A stretch of 64,000 bases of DNA from Pedobacter nanyangensis (GCF_003313505.1 NZ_QMHO01000005.1:1-64000), one strand, 5' to 3'. Shown: positions 36,264-46,084, counted from the stretch's first letter. Numbers and translations: made by a program. The notes: generated by a model from the sequence alone, not told the origin.

Positions 36264-37153
36264 ATGGTTAACCGCCCTCCAGTTACCGGTAAAACTGCTC
36301 CTGAAACAAAGCTCGCATCGGCGGAAGCCAAAAAAAGAAAGGCTGGTGCAATTTCTACGGGCTGCCCCGGGCGCTCCATTGCCGTGTTTTGGCCAAAGGT
36401 TTTCACATTAAACTTTGTAGCTGGGATTAAGGGTGTCCAAACTGGCCCCGGAGCTACGGCATTCACCCTAATCCCCTTCCCTTGTTTCAACAAAATCTGG
36501 CTTAGGTTGGAAGTAAAGTTGATGACCGCACTTTTAGTGGCCGAATAGGGCAACAGATCTTCAGAAGGTTCAAAAGCGGTTACAGAAGTGGTATTGATGA
36601 TGCTGCTTCCCTTAGGCATATAAGGTATTGCGGCCTTACAAAGGTAAAAGATGGCTTTTACATTGGTATCAAAAGTGAAGCACCATTCCTCATCGGGAAT
36701 ATCTTCAATTTTTTCTCTGCTAATATGAAAAGCCGCATTGTTAACCAATACGTCTATGTGCCCAAATTCTTGTACTGCCTTAGCTACAATGGCCTTACAT
36801 TGCGCTTCCTTGCTAATGTCACCTTTCATCAAAACTGCAGTCCTGCCCGCTTCCCTAATGTATTGCGCTGTGGTTTCCGCATCTTCATCTTCTACATCGG
36901 CCAAGTAGCTGATCAGCACATCGGCCCCCTCTCTGGCAAAGGCAATGGCTACTGCCCTGCCAATTCCCGAATCGCCGCCGGTAACGATTACTTTTTTATC
37001 CTTAAAACGTCCGTAGCCAATATAGCTATCTTCACCGTGATCTGCTTTGGGCTTCATTTGGCTTTCTGTTCCCGGATGTTCTTGTTTAGGGGTATTAAAT
37101 GGTGGTTTAGGAAACAGTGTTTTAGGGTCTTTATTTTCGTTATTCTTGTTCAT
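36260..37153 (-). CDS. SDR-family oxidoreductase (YhdG-like)
   Basis: From the ATG at 37153 the protein has 297 residues: an N-terminal extension typical of YhdG/YdaD-like SDRs (about 1-45, FPKPPFNTPKQEHPGTESQM), then TGGDSGIGRAVA (cofactor motif), NNAA, the catalytic Ser in NTTSVTAF and YSATKSA (Tyr-X3-Lys). Such enzymes are often stress-induced; a glucose or ribitol dehydrogenase role is only family guesswork. The frame is open 36 codons further upstream, but those codons have no signature. Confidence 0.9.
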   Translation of the reverse strand: MNKNNENKDPKTLFPKPPFNTPKQEHPGTESQMKPKADHGEDSYIGYGRFKDKKVIVTGGDSGIGRAVAIAFAREGADVLISYLADVEDEDAETTAQYIREAGRTAVLMKGDISKEAQCKAIVAKAVQEFGHIDVLVNNAAFHISREKIEDIPDEEWCFTFDTNVKAIFYLCKAAIPYMPKGSSIINTTSVTAFEPSEDLLPYSATKSAVINFTSNLSQILLKQGKGIRVNAVAPGPVWTPLIPATKFNVKTFGQNTAMERPGQPVEIAPAFLFLASADASFVSGAVLPVTGGRLTI

Positions 37154-37260
37154 TTCAGTCCTTATAATGATATAAGGCTGAACGATTGACACGGAGAAAT
37201 GTTCGCAGGTTTTTACTTTAGCGCAGAAATACCTAAAGTACATTGCGTATTTATACGGCA

Positions 37261-37293
37261 AAAAAAAGCCGCAAACGTTTGGGTTTGCGGCTT
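37261..37293 (-). terminator. Intrinsic terminator of lipocalin-like gene
   Basis: An 11-bp stem (AAGCCGCAAAC with GTTTGCGGCTT) with a 6-base loop lies 21 bases after the stop codon of the lipocalin-like gene and is followed on the minus strand by seven T residues. On the plus strand a run of T also follows, so it may act in both directions. Confidence 0.85.
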
Positions 37294-37313
37294 TTTTGTT
37301 TTTTTAGGCCAAA

Positions 37314-37805
37314 TTAGTTGGTTGCCTTTACAAAGTTCATGACTACGTAGGCAACTTTACCACCGTATTCAATGGGCGATTTGATAGTCATCGTGTTATC
37401 ATTAGCACTGCTTAAAACTAAGCGGTAACCTTCGGTAACATTTTTGGCTTTCTCTCCTTCGTACAATTTTTTGAATTGGAAAGTTTCATCAGCGGTACTT
37501 ACCGACCAGAAAATGTTTTGGGTTTTGGCACCACAGCTTGCACTGCTTGGCAAACTGTAACTTCCGTTACCACTATTGGTTAATCTCCATGAACTTCCCA
37601 CAAAGCATTTGTAGGAACTTTCTCCCAAAAATGATCTTACGGCTACATCAGGAATACCTTCAAAGGTAATGTTGTTCAGCATCCAGTTACCTGTTACATT
37701 TCCCCTACGTACTGCTGGGGCACCAGTGGTGGTTTTTGGAGAGCAGCTTTCTAACACCACCAACGATGTTAAGCATAAAGCGATAGCTAAAATTAATTTT
37801 TTCAT
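37314..37805 (-). CDS. Lipocalin-like lipoprotein
   Basis: The ATG at 37805 gives 163 residues. The lipoprotein signal peptide MKKLILAIALCLTSLVVLES is followed by the lipidated C21. The rest (about 35-163) is a beta-rich domain with GNWMLNNITFEG, an early conserved GxW of lipocalin-like proteins. The frame extends 35 codons upstream, but the signal peptide starts at this ATG. Its ligand is unknown. A terminator follows. Confidence 0.8.
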   Translation of the reverse strand: MKKLILAIALCLTSLVVLESCSPKTTTGAPAVRRGNVTGNWMLNNITFEGIPDVAVRSFLGESSYKCFVGSSWRLTNSGNGSYSLPSSASCGAKTQNIFWSVSTADETFQFKKLYEGEKAKNVTEGYRLVLSSANDNTMTIKSPIEYGGKVAYVVMNFVKATN

Positions 37806-37936
37806 CTGTTTATTTTTTATTTTCCATTTTAACAGAGCGATGGCTGGTTTTTTCACCCCGTCTTCGTCTATGTATAATTTTCGTGAAGCATTAAACATAA
37901 ATCCTGCCAAAAATAAACTATCTAAAACATTTCAGC

Positions 37937-37944
37937 TACATTTG
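37937..37944 (+). promoter_or_regulatory. Possible -7 element (TACATTTG)
   Basis: TACATTTG matches the Bacteroidota -7 consensus and is identical to the box upstream of the SAM riboswitch. It is 28 bases before the ATG of the trans-sulfuration gene. A -33 TTTG is not seen at the right distance. Confidence 0.4.
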
Positions 37945-37972
37945 TTTATTAACTTATTAACCTTCCATTTTT

Positions 37973-39088
37973 ATGAAAGCCGAAACCACTGCTATACACG
38001 CATCTGACCTCGTAAAATCAACTACGGGCGATGTAACCATGCCCATCCACCTTTCCACTACCTATTACAGGGGCGAAGATGGTGGCTATCCAGGTGGTCA
38101 CATGTATAGTAGAGTGAGCAATCCAAGCCGCTCCGCTTTGGAAAAGGTCATTAGCGAATTGGAAGGCGGTGCAGATACCTGTGCTTTTTCTTCCGGAAAT
38201 ACTGCAGGCATGGCTGTTTTTCAAGCTTTAAAGCCTGGCAGCCACATTATCGCCCCCGATGATATGTACTGGGGCTTTAAAAAGCAATTATTGACCATTT
38301 TTGCAGATACGCTAAGCTTTGATTTTATTGATTTAACAGAAATAGACAAAGTAGAAGGCTATGTAAAGGCCAATACCGTTTTGATATGGGCCGAAACTCC
38401 TTCCAACCCTTTACTGAAGGTATCTGACATTGAAGCCTTAAGCAACATAGCCAAACAGCACCAGCTAATTTTTGTGGTGGACAGTACTTTTGCCTCTCCT
38501 ATTTTACAAAATCCTATTGCCCTAGGGGCAGATATCGTAATGCACTCTACCACCAAATATATTGGCGGGCACAGTGATGTTTTAGGAGGTTCGCTTACGT
38601 TTGCGACCAAAGATGAGTTTTGGGAGAAAATTAAAAACATACAGGAAACAGGTGGCGCCGTGCCTTCGCCTTTTGATTGTTTCCTATTGCTAAGAAGCAT
38701 CAAAACCTTGGCTTACCGAATTAAAGGACATTGCGAAAATGCTGAGAAACTGGCCGACTACCTAAATAAGCACCCAAAAGTAGAAGCTGTTTTTTATCCG
38801 GGTTTGCCTTCGCACCCTCAGCATGAAATTGTGAAAAAGCAAATGCGGGGCTTTGGCGGGATGCTTTCTATTTTAACCAAAGGTGATGCAGAAAACGCCC
38901 GAAAAGTAGTGAACAGCGTAAATATTTTTACACAAGCCACCAGTTTGGGCGGTGTAGAAAGTTTGATTGAGCACCGTGCTTCGGTAGAAGGTCCTACCAC
39001 TAAAACACCACAGAATTTAATCCGTATTTCCGTTGGTTTGGAACATATCGATGATTTAATTGCCGATATGGAACAGGCATTGGGTTAG
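37973..39088 (+). CDS. Cystathionine gamma-synthase/lyase-type PLP enzyme
   Basis: The 371-residue protein is a Cys/Met-metabolism PLP enzyme, likely a cystathionine gamma-synthase or beta/gamma-lyase. MYSRVSNPSRSALE lies near the N terminus, FVVDSTFASPILQNP contains the ring-nitrogen Asp, and STTKYIGGHSDVLGG has the PLP lysine. ASLGGVESLIEHRAS is the typical C-terminal motif. It is a trans-sulfuration enzyme by family; the direction of the reaction cannot be told. It opens the sulfur amino acid block and is followed by a repeat-filled gap. Confidence 0.9.
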   Translation: MKAETTAIHASDLVKSTTGDVTMPIHLSTTYYRGEDGGYPGGHMYSRVSNPSRSALEKVISELEGGADTCAFSSGNTAGMAVFQALKPGSHIIAPDDMYWGFKKQLLTIFADTLSFDFIDLTEIDKVEGYVKANTVLIWAETPSNPLLKVSDIEALSNIAKQHQLIFVVDSTFASPILQNPIALGADIVMHSTTKYIGGHSDVLGGSLTFATKDEFWEKIKNIQETGGAVPSPFDCFLLLRSIKTLAYRIKGHCENAEKLADYLNKHPKVEAVFYPGLPSHPQHEIVKKQMRGFGGMLSILTKGDAENARKVVNSVNIFTQATSLGGVESLIEHRASVEGPTTKTPQNLIRISVGLEHIDDLIADMEQALG

Positions 39089-39094
39089 GAAAGT

Positions 39095-39130
39095 CCAAAG
39101 TAAAGAGTTGAAAGTGAAAAGTTGAAAGTT
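39095..39130. repeat. Degenerate tandem repeat (AAAGTTGAAAGT type)
   Basis: A run of GTAAAGAGTTGAAAGTGAAAAGTTGAAAG-like units, 36 bases long, directly follows the stop of the trans-sulfuration gene. A related short array is at 56988-57015. Confidence 0.65.
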
Positions 39131-39144
39131 GTAATAGCTACCAT

Positions 39145-39510
39145 AACCGTCATTTCGACCTTGTGGAGAAATCTAACGACTTGTCATTGTGGAGTAGAAT
39201 CTGAAGTGAAACGCAGCGAAAATAGAATTGAAAAACCAACAAGTTAAATCTAACGATATACATTAAACAACCGCTAGATTTCTCGTCGTTTCTCGTCGAA
39301 ATGACGAAAGGCATTATACCAGACTTACGAAGTTTTAGAAACTTCGTAAGTCTCAATTCCGATATCCTTCATTGCGAAGCGCAAACAGACTCGACTTTTC
39401 GGGAGAGAAATCTCATGAAGTAGAATGAAAATCAACGAATTTAAATCTAGCAATATGCCCTAAATAATTGCTAGATTTCTACGCAAGGTCGAAATGACGA
39501 AATAATCATC
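39145..39510. repeat. Composite of palindromic intergenic repeats
   Basis: The gap between the trans-sulfuration gene and cysM is filled with repeat arms. GTCATTTCGACC...GGAGAAATCT at 39149-39174 is matched by reverse arms at 39276-39305 and 39472-39501 (AGATTTCT...TCGAAATGAC). In between, a separate hairpin at 39321-39353 has a perfect 15-bp stem (AGACTTACGAAGTTT with AAACTTCGTAAGTCT) and a 3-base loop. No gene is seen. Confidence 0.8.
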
Positions 39511-39518
39511 ATTAAAAA

Positions 39519-40391
39519 TTACCCAAACAAATCACTGCTCAAATACCGGTCTCCCCTGTCGCAAGTAATAAAAACGATGAGCCCGCTTTCCAATTCCTCC
39601 GCCAATTGCAAGGCACAATGTAAGGCACCGCCGCTACTCATGCCAGCAAATATTCCTTCCTTACGAGCCAAAGCTCTTGCCGCAAGGGTGGCATCGTGCT
39701 GCGAAACATCCATAATCCGATCCACACGTTCAGGCTCATAAATTTTTGGTAAATATTCAATGGGCCAACGGCGTATTCCAGGAATAGAAGATTCTTCGGT
39801 AGGCTGACAACCCACAATTTGAATATCAGAATTCTTTTCTTTCAAGTACCTCGAGTTACCCATAATACTGCCGGTAGTTCCCATACTGCTTACAAAATGG
39901 GTGATTTTCCCTTCGGTATCGTTCCAAATTTCAGGGCCGGTGGTTTTATAATGCGCTAAATAATTATCAGGATTGGCAAACTGGTTCAGTAAAAAGTAGC
40001 CCGACTGTGTACCTTTTTCCTCTGCATAATCTCTACAAACTTCTATCGATTCCAGCAAAGTTACTTTAGCCCCAAAGGCCTCCATGGTTAGTGTACGCTC
40101 GCGGGTTGAACTTGCAGGCATCACCAATTCGATATCGATACCATAAATAGAAGCAATCATGGCCAAGGCTATTCCCGTATTGCCGCTGGTTGCTTCAATT
40201 AGTTTGGTGTTTTTATCTACCTCTCCTCTTTCCATCGCACTGCGAATCATGTTCAGCGCAGCCCTATCCTTCACACTGCCACCAGGATTATTTCCTTCCA
40301 GCTTGGCATAAATTTTAACATTAGGATTGGTATTCAAATACCTGATTTCTGCCAAGGGCGTATTTCCAATGCAATCTATAATGGTTTTCAT
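39519..40391 (-). CDS. cysM: Cysteine synthase B-type enzyme CysM
   Basis: The 290-residue fold-type II PLP enzyme carries NPGGSVKDRA (PLP Lys K41), SGNTGIALA and SMGTTGSIMGNSRYL; GMSSGGAL completes the phosphate and substrate site. CysM makes cysteine (or S-sulfocysteine) from O-acetylserine. The length and the arginine-rich loop RRWPIEYLP match the CysM rather than the CysK type. The serine O-acetyltransferase gene is 112 bases upstream on the same strand, so the two form a serine-to-cysteine module. Confidence 0.92.
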   Translation of the reverse strand: MKTIIDCIGNTPLAEIRYLNTNPNVKIYAKLEGNNPGGSVKDRAALNMIRSAMERGEVDKNTKLIEATSGNTGIALAMIASIYGIDIELVMPASSTRERTLTMEAFGAKVTLLESIEVCRDYAEEKGTQSGYFLLNQFANPDNYLAHYKTTGPEIWNDTEGKITHFVSSMGTTGSIMGNSRYLKEKNSDIQIVGCQPTEESSIPGIRRWPIEYLPKIYEPERVDRIMDVSQHDATLAARALARKEGIFAGMSSGGALHCALQLAEELESGLIVFITCDRGDRYLSSDLFG

Positions 40392-40404
40392 ATCTATATT
40401 TAAA

Positions 40405-40498
40405 ATTCGTTATGCTGACCACGAAGTAGCTGCGAAGCAAATTTATTTTCAGCATCAGCTAAACAGCCCCTGAAACGAGTTCAGGTTGACGAGCAGTA
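40405..40498. repeat. Palindromic intergenic repeat (ATGCTGAcc...CCTGAAACGAGTTCAGG type)
   Basis: The gap between epsC and cysM carries ATGCTGA with a matching TCAGCAT, and CCTGAAACGAGTTCAGG, a 7-bp hairpin, followed by TTGACG. The layout is like the REP-type repeats in this window but with a different arm sequence. Confidence 0.65.
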
Positions 40499-40503
40499 AG
40501 TGA

Positions 40504-41313
40504 TTATTCTTTTTTACTTTCCTTAATTTTAACTTCCGCCTGGTGGTATACTGTCGACCCTTCGGGCACACTTTTCGTTAGCCAAACGTTACCGCCAATC
40601 ACACTATGGTCGCCAATGATAGTTTCGCCACCCAAAATAGTTGCTCCCGAGTAAATGATCACATGGTTTCCGATCGTAGGATGTCTTTTAAAATTAGCCT
40701 TTGTTTTATCTACACTTAATGCGCCCAGAGTTACACCCTGGTATAATTTCACATGATTTCCGATCACGGTAGTTTCTCCAATCACCAAACCAGTACCATG
40801 GTCAATGTACAGGTACTCGCCAATTTGAGCTGCTGGATGAATATCTATTCCCGTGGTGGTATGCGCATATTCTGTAATGATACGTGGGATATGCGGCACA
40901 TCCAACAAATGCAGTTCATGCGCAAAGCGATACATGGCAATGGCAAAAAAACCTGGATAGCACCTAATGATCTCAAACTCGCTTTTTGCCGCGGGATCAC
41001 CTTCCACAATAGAAATTAAATCGGTGTTCAACTTTCTATATACTTCTGGCAATACCTCAAAAAAAGCATCTGATATTTCCTTGTACTGATTTTTATTACA
41101 AGCTTTTGTTGATTTTAAAATCAGTTGCAGTTCTTCCTTCAATTCAAAGAAAATACCTTTCAGCACCTCCTGATTATAGTTAGTGGATGCGCCCCGCTCC
41201 GGAAAAATCAAATTCAACAATGATTGTGCCCAATTGGCAATGGTCTGATTAGAGGGCACTACCTGTTGTTGATTTTGGCGTTGTATAATGCTATTTAGAA
41301 ATTCAGTATTCAA
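40504..41313 (-). CDS. epsC: Serine O-acetyltransferase EpsC/CysE
   Basis: The 269-residue protein makes O-acetylserine from serine and acetyl-CoA. The N-terminal half (about 1-150) is helical. The C-terminal half is a left-handed beta-helix of hexapeptide repeats with IDHGTGLVIGETTVIGN, VTLGALS and TIGNHVIIYSGATILGG. An in-frame TGA lies just upstream and no ATG precedes the helical domain, so translation begins at TTG (41313) or the ATT before it. It pairs with cysM downstream. Confidence 0.92.
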   Translation of the reverse strand: MNTEFLNSIIQRQNQQQVVPSNQTIANWAQSLLNLIFPERGASTNYNQEVLKGIFFELKEELQLILKSTKACNKNQYKEISDAFFEVLPEVYRKLNTDLISIVEGDPAAKSEFEIIRCYPGFFAIAMYRFAHELHLLDVPHIPRIITEYAHTTTGIDIHPAAQIGEYLYIDHGTGLVIGETTVIGNHVKLYQGVTLGALSVDKTKANFKRHPTIGNHVIIYSGATILGGETIIGDHSVIGGNVWLTKSVPEGSTVYHQAEVKIKESKKE

Positions 41314-41458
41314 AATTCAGAAATATATAGTAAGTCCACAAAGTTACTATACTTTGTATCACATTCAAGTTTTCTACTGTCAAACAACTGCCAAAATAAA
41401 AAACATACGCAAATAATGTACTGAAAGTCAAAACTATAAATATTTTTCAAAATTTTAT

Positions 41459-41490
41459 TTTGCATAAAAAGAAAAAACACCCTACATTTG
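41459..41490 (+). promoter_or_regulatory. Bacteroidota -33/-7 promoter upstream of the SAM riboswitch
   Basis: TTTG at 41459-41462 and TACATTTG at 41483-41490, spaced by 20 bases, match the Bacteroidota consensus TTTG-N19-21-TAnnTTTG. Transcription would start near 41497, about 38 bases before the riboswitch. Confidence 0.75.
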
Positions 41491-41534
41491 AAACATTATT
41501 TGGAGCACCAAATAAAAGTCAATCACCTGTTAGG

Positions 41535-41655
41535 TTATTGATTTATAAAGAAGTGGCGAGAGACTGGCTCAATGACCCACTGGCAACCCTCAAAAAGAGA
41601 AGGTGCCAATTCCTGACCAAAATGCATGGTGCATTTTGGAGATATAAATTAATAA
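41535..41655 (+). ncRNA. SAM-I (S-box) riboswitch
   Basis: The conserved core GAGAGACTGGCTCAATGACC, then CACTGGCAACC, and GGTGCCAATTCC match the SAM-I family, with an open-loop AGAGA and the AACC/GGTGC pair. The closing helix P1 pairs 41535-41546 with 41644-41655 (one G-T). P3 is CCTC-aaaaa-GAGAAGG-like, and P4 pairs 41617-41626 with 41630-41639. It binds S-adenosylmethionine and precedes metY. No intrinsic terminator with a U tract was seen before metY, so control may be at translation; P1 ends one base before the ATG of a small ORF (41657). Confidence 0.93.
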
Positions 41656-41656
41656 G

Positions 41657-41794
41657 ATGAAACTAATTAATTCTATCCCAGTAAGCAACTTAGTATCCGA
41701 GCAGGTCGGCAAAAACATGTTTTGTAATACCATTATTGGCAATTATTGTAACATGCCATCGATTTGTATGTGCCATGGCATGTACCAATCATAA
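41657..41794 (+). CDS. Met/Cys-rich 45-residue ORF directly after the SAM riboswitch
   Basis: A 46-codon ORF starts one base after P1 of the SAM-I riboswitch and ends 131 bases before metY. It has Met at 1, 21, 33, 38 and 42 and Cys at 23, 31, 37 and 39: eight sulfur residues in the last 25. The sequence has no signal peptide and no recognised family. Its start context (AATTAATAAG-ATG) would be closed by P1 when SAM is bound. It looks like a leader peptide whose translation depends on charged Met and Cys tRNA, but a functional small protein (for example metal-binding) is also possible. This is inference. Confidence 0.55.
   Translation: MKLINSIPVSNLVSEQVGKNMFCNTIIGNYCNMPSICMCHGMYQS
41712..41783 (+). 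promoter_or_regulatory. Alternative hairpins inside the Met/Cys-rich ORF
   Basis: AAAACATGTTTT (41712-41723) can pair with AACATG at 41750-41755. That second segment can instead pair, as ACATGCCA (41751-41758), with TGGCATGT (41776-41783) in an 8-bp stem. The two pairings exclude each other, as in attenuators. Neither is followed by a U tract. Confidence 0.4.
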
Positions 41795-41919
41795 AATCTT
41801 CCATTTTGTAATTCTTTAACAACTCGGAAGGCCCTAAGAAATTAGGGTACGCACATCAGTATATGCAGCAGGCCACTTTCTGCTAACAAGCCCCATTTAT
41901 TCATCATTCAAAATCGTAA

Positions 41920-43233
<1,314 letters not shown>

Positions 43234-43263
43234 CAACCACAACACAACCACAACAACCCAACA

Positions 43264-44322
43264 ATGAGTAATTCGTTAACCTATAAATACCCCAAGATAT
43301 TCAAGCTCGAAAGTGGAAAAAAGCTTCGCAATTTGGAAATTGCCTACCAAACCTACGGTACGCTAAACGCCAATAAGGACAACGTGATTTGGGCGTGCCA
43401 TGCTTTAACAGCCAATGCTGATGTTTTAGATTGGTGGAAGGGCCTTTTTGGGGCCAAAGATTTATTTAACCCAGAGGAGCATTTTATTGTATGCGCAAAT
43501 ATTTTGGGCTCTAATTATGGTACGACCAACCCCTTGAGCATTAATCCAACCACAGGACAGCCTTATTACTTGGCTTTCCCTGAGTTCACCATCAGAGACT
43601 TGGCCGCCATACATCAATTACTGGCCGACCATTTGGGCATCAAACAGGTAAAAACCTTAATTGGTGGCTCATTAGGTGGCCAACAAGCTTTGGAATGGTC
43701 TATTTTAGGAAAAACCGAAATCGAGAATCTGATTTTGGTAGCGACCAATGCGGCACATTCTCCGTGGGGAATTGCCTTTAACGAAAGTCAGCGCTTGGCC
43801 ATTGCTACCGACAGGACATTCTTTGCCAACAAGCCCGATGGAGGTTTAAAGGGTTTGAAAACTGCCAGAAGCATTGCCTTATTATCGTACAGAACTTACG
43901 AGGCCTACAACGAAACTCAATTGGAAAGTGTGAACGATAAAGTGGGTGATTTCAGGGCTTCCTCCTATCAAAACTATCAGGGAGAAAAACTTTGCAAGCG
44001 CTTTAACGCCTACAGTTACTGGTATTTGAGCAAAGCGATGGATAGCCACAATGTGGGCCGTGGCAGAAAAAGCATTGTAGATGCCCTTAAGTTGGTAAAA
44101 GCAAATACTTTGGTGGTAGGTATCGAAAACGACATCCTCTTCCCTATTACCGAGCAACAGTTTTTGGCTCAACACATTGCTGATGCTCAGTTCAGCAGCA
44201 TTAAATGTGCTTATGGCCACGACGGATTTTTAATAGAAACCGATAAGTTGACCAACATTATTGGACATTTTTTAAAGGAGCGTAAAAACAAAAAAATAAT
44301 TAAACTACAACACATCGCCTAG
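43264..44322 (+). CDS. metX: Homoserine O-acetyltransferase MetX
   Basis: The 352-residue alpha/beta hydrolase acetylates homoserine, the entry to methionine. The nucleophile Ser is in GGSLGGQQALEWS (about residue 140), the catalytic His in YGHDGFLIE near the C terminus, and the Asp in IENDILFP. The N-terminal YQTYGTLN and NPLSINPTTG match MetX. It follows metY by 30 bases and uses its product directly. A short tandem repeat follows its stop. Confidence 0.95.
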   Translation: MSNSLTYKYPKIFKLESGKKLRNLEIAYQTYGTLNANKDNVIWACHALTANADVLDWWKGLFGAKDLFNPEEHFIVCANILGSNYGTTNPLSINPTTGQPYYLAFPEFTIRDLAAIHQLLADHLGIKQVKTLIGGSLGGQQALEWSILGKTEIENLILVATNAAHSPWGIAFNESQRLAIATDRTFFANKPDGGLKGLKTARSIALLSYRTYEAYNETQLESVNDKVGDFRASSYQNYQGEKLCKRFNAYSYWYLSKAMDSHNVGRGRKSIVDALKLVKANTLVVGIENDILFPITEQQFLAQHIADAQFSSIKCAYGHDGFLIETDKLTNIIGHFLKERKNKKIIKLQHIA

Positions 44323-44331
44323 CGAAGAGCG

Positions 44332-44360
44332 TGAAGAGCGTTGAGCGAAGAGCGTTGAGC
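44332..44360. repeat. Degenerate tandem repeat (GCGAAGAGCGTTGA type)
   Basis: GCGAAGAGCGTGAAGAGCG and TTGAGCGAAGAGCGTTGAGC units follow the metX stop by 9 bases and fill part of the metX-homoserine dehydrogenase gap. Confidence 0.7.
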
Positions 44361-44460
44361 AATACATCTCGATACGCTATACGCCTATCACAACACTAAT
44401 TAAAAACAAGAAAAAATAAAATCGGTGAAATCCCTTCATCATTTTAATCATCAATAAAAC

Positions 44461-45702
44461 ATGAGCAAAAAACTTAAAATAGGATTATTTGGATTTGGTG
44501 TGGTTGGACAAGGTCTACATGACATCATCAAGTCGCAAAACCTAAACTTGGAAATCGTAAAAATAGCCATCAAAAACCCTGAAAAGAAAAGGACTTTAGA
44601 TGCGCATTTGTTCACCACTTCGCACGATGAAATACTGGACAATCCAGAAATCAATACCATTGTAGAACTGATTGACGATGCCGATGCGGCCTATCAAATC
44701 ACCAAAAAAGCACTTAGCAGTGGAAAGCATGTAGTATCTGCCAATAAAAAAATGATTGCAAACCACTTAGAAGAGTTGGTACACCTACAAGAAGAGCACG
44801 GTACTTCGCTACTTTACGAAGGGGCGGTATGTGGCAGTATTCCAATCATCAGAAACTTAGAAGAATATTACGACAATGAGTTGTTGCACGGCATTAGCGG
44901 TATCTTCAACGGCTCGTCAAACTACATTCTTTCTAAAATATTTAACGAAGGGGCAAGCTATGATGCGGCTTTGAAAGAAGCACAGGATTTAGGCTTTGCA
45001 GAAACCAACCCTATTTTAGACGTGGGCGGTTACGATCCTAAGTTTAAGCTGACCATTGCTACCGCACACGCTTACGGGCTTTTCATCAATCCTGATAAGA
45101 TATTGAACATCGGTATCCAAAACCTGGCCGATGCCGATATCCAGTACGCAAAAGAGAAGAACTACAAGATCAAATTGGTACCTACCACCAGAAAAATCAG
45201 CACCAAACAGGTCATTACCTTCGTATTGCCAAAGTTTGTAAAAAGTGACGACTTCCTTTACAACGTAGAGAATGAGTACAACGGCGTTACCGTACAAGCG
45301 GCATTTGCCGACAAGCAGTTCTTCTTTGGCAAAGGTGCTGGAGGTCATCCAACAGGTGCGGCCGTACTTTCGGACATTGCTGCCTTGCGTTACGACTATC
45401 GCTACGAGTACAAAAAATACCACCAAAAAAATGGCTTAATACATACCGATAAAGTAAGCTTAGAGGTTTACCTGCGCTACCAACACGAGTACACCGTAGA
45501 AAAACTCCAGGTTGAGAACATCTCTGAGCGCTTTTCCCGTCACGACTATAAATATGTGATCGGCAACGTAAGCCTAAAAAGCCTACTGGAAAACAAAGAT
45601 TTACTTGTAAAAAAAGACGTTTTTATTGCTCAAACCGGAAGAATCACCTACAGCGAGCAAGACATTAAAGCTATTGCCGAAGAAGAAATACTTGTGAATT
45701 AA
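44461..45702 (+). CDS. hom: Homoserine dehydrogenase with a divergent C-terminal domain
   Basis: The 413-residue enzyme reduces aspartate semialdehyde to homoserine with NAD(P)H. GLFGFGVVGQGL is the cofactor motif, ANKKMI and AVCGSIPIIRNL mark the substrate site, and GISGIFNGSSNYIL and GFAETNPILDVGGYD are the family signatures (about 1-320). The last 95 residues (from about 320) do not look like an ACT domain and are unusual. No aspartokinase is fused. It is 138 bases downstream of metX and closes the SAM-controlled run; a terminator follows its stop. Confidence 0.9.
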   Translation: MSKKLKIGLFGFGVVGQGLHDIIKSQNLNLEIVKIAIKNPEKKRTLDAHLFTTSHDEILDNPEINTIVELIDDADAAYQITKKALSSGKHVVSANKKMIANHLEELVHLQEEHGTSLLYEGAVCGSIPIIRNLEEYYDNELLHGISGIFNGSSNYILSKIFNEGASYDAALKEAQDLGFAETNPILDVGGYDPKFKLTIATAHAYGLFINPDKILNIGIQNLADADIQYAKEKNYKIKLVPTTRKISTKQVITFVLPKFVKSDDFLYNVENEYNGVTVQAAFADKQFFFGKGAGGHPTGAAVLSDIAALRYDYRYEYKKYHQKNGLIHTDKVSLEVYLRYQHEYTVEKLQVENISERFSRHDYKYVIGNVSLKSLLENKDLLVKKDVFIAQTGRITYSEQDIKAIAEEEILVN

Positions 45703-45734
45703 ATTTTTATATTGTTTTGTTTTGATGGTAAAAC

Positions 45735-45758
45735 GCCCAGATGGATGTCTGGGCTTTT
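45735..45758 (+). terminator. Intrinsic terminator after homoserine dehydrogenase
   Basis: A 7-bp stem (GCCCAGA with TCTGGGC) with a 6-base loop is followed by TTTT and a TTTTT run, 33 bases after the stop codon. Confidence 0.7.
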
Positions 45759-45960
45759 ACTTTTTAGGGCATTTGTTTTTTTTCCCTTAGCTTGAATCTC
45801 TTTTTTTGAAGAGCAGTAACACTGCTCCTATTTCCCGAAAGTCTGGCTGTTCGTTACAACTCCTCGCCTGCGTTACACTTGGCTGTGGGGTTTTCACTTC
45901 CATCCAGTCTATTTAACTTATTGTAGTGCATTAACCGCCATGCAAATACAATAAAACCTG
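45759..45960. other. Gap with no convincing gene
   Basis: About 200 bases between the terminator and a palindromic repeat contain only a few short inverted pieces (CAGTAACACTG near 45815) and no ORF longer than 40 codons on either strand with plausible composition. Confidence 0.4.
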
Positions 45961-46056
45961 TGCGTCATTTCGACCGCAGTGAAACGAGTGGAGAAATCTT
46001 TAGACAATCCACTAAATATAGCCAAAGATTTCTCCACTACGGTCGAAATGACGCAA
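45961..46056. repeat. Palindromic intergenic repeat (GTCATTTCGACC...GGAGAAATCT type)
   Basis: TGCGTCATTTCGACCGCAGT at 45961-45980 continues to GGAGAAATCT, and the reverse arm AGATTTCTCC...GGTCGAAATGACGCA ends at 46055. The two arms are about 25 bases and can form a long hairpin. It belongs to the same family as 39145-39510 and 59983-60086. Confidence 0.85.
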
Positions 46057-46084
46057 TGATGAGCGTAACTACCAAATAAAAAAC

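Noticed and set aside
39145-39510. Possible CRISPR-like array
   Set aside because: The repeated arms are inverted and irregularly spaced, with no constant direct repeat or uniform spacers, and no cas gene is present.
41460-41660. 66-codon ORF overlapping the SAM riboswitch
   Set aside because: The stretch is fully explained by the promoter and the folded riboswitch core, and the translation has no protein-like features.
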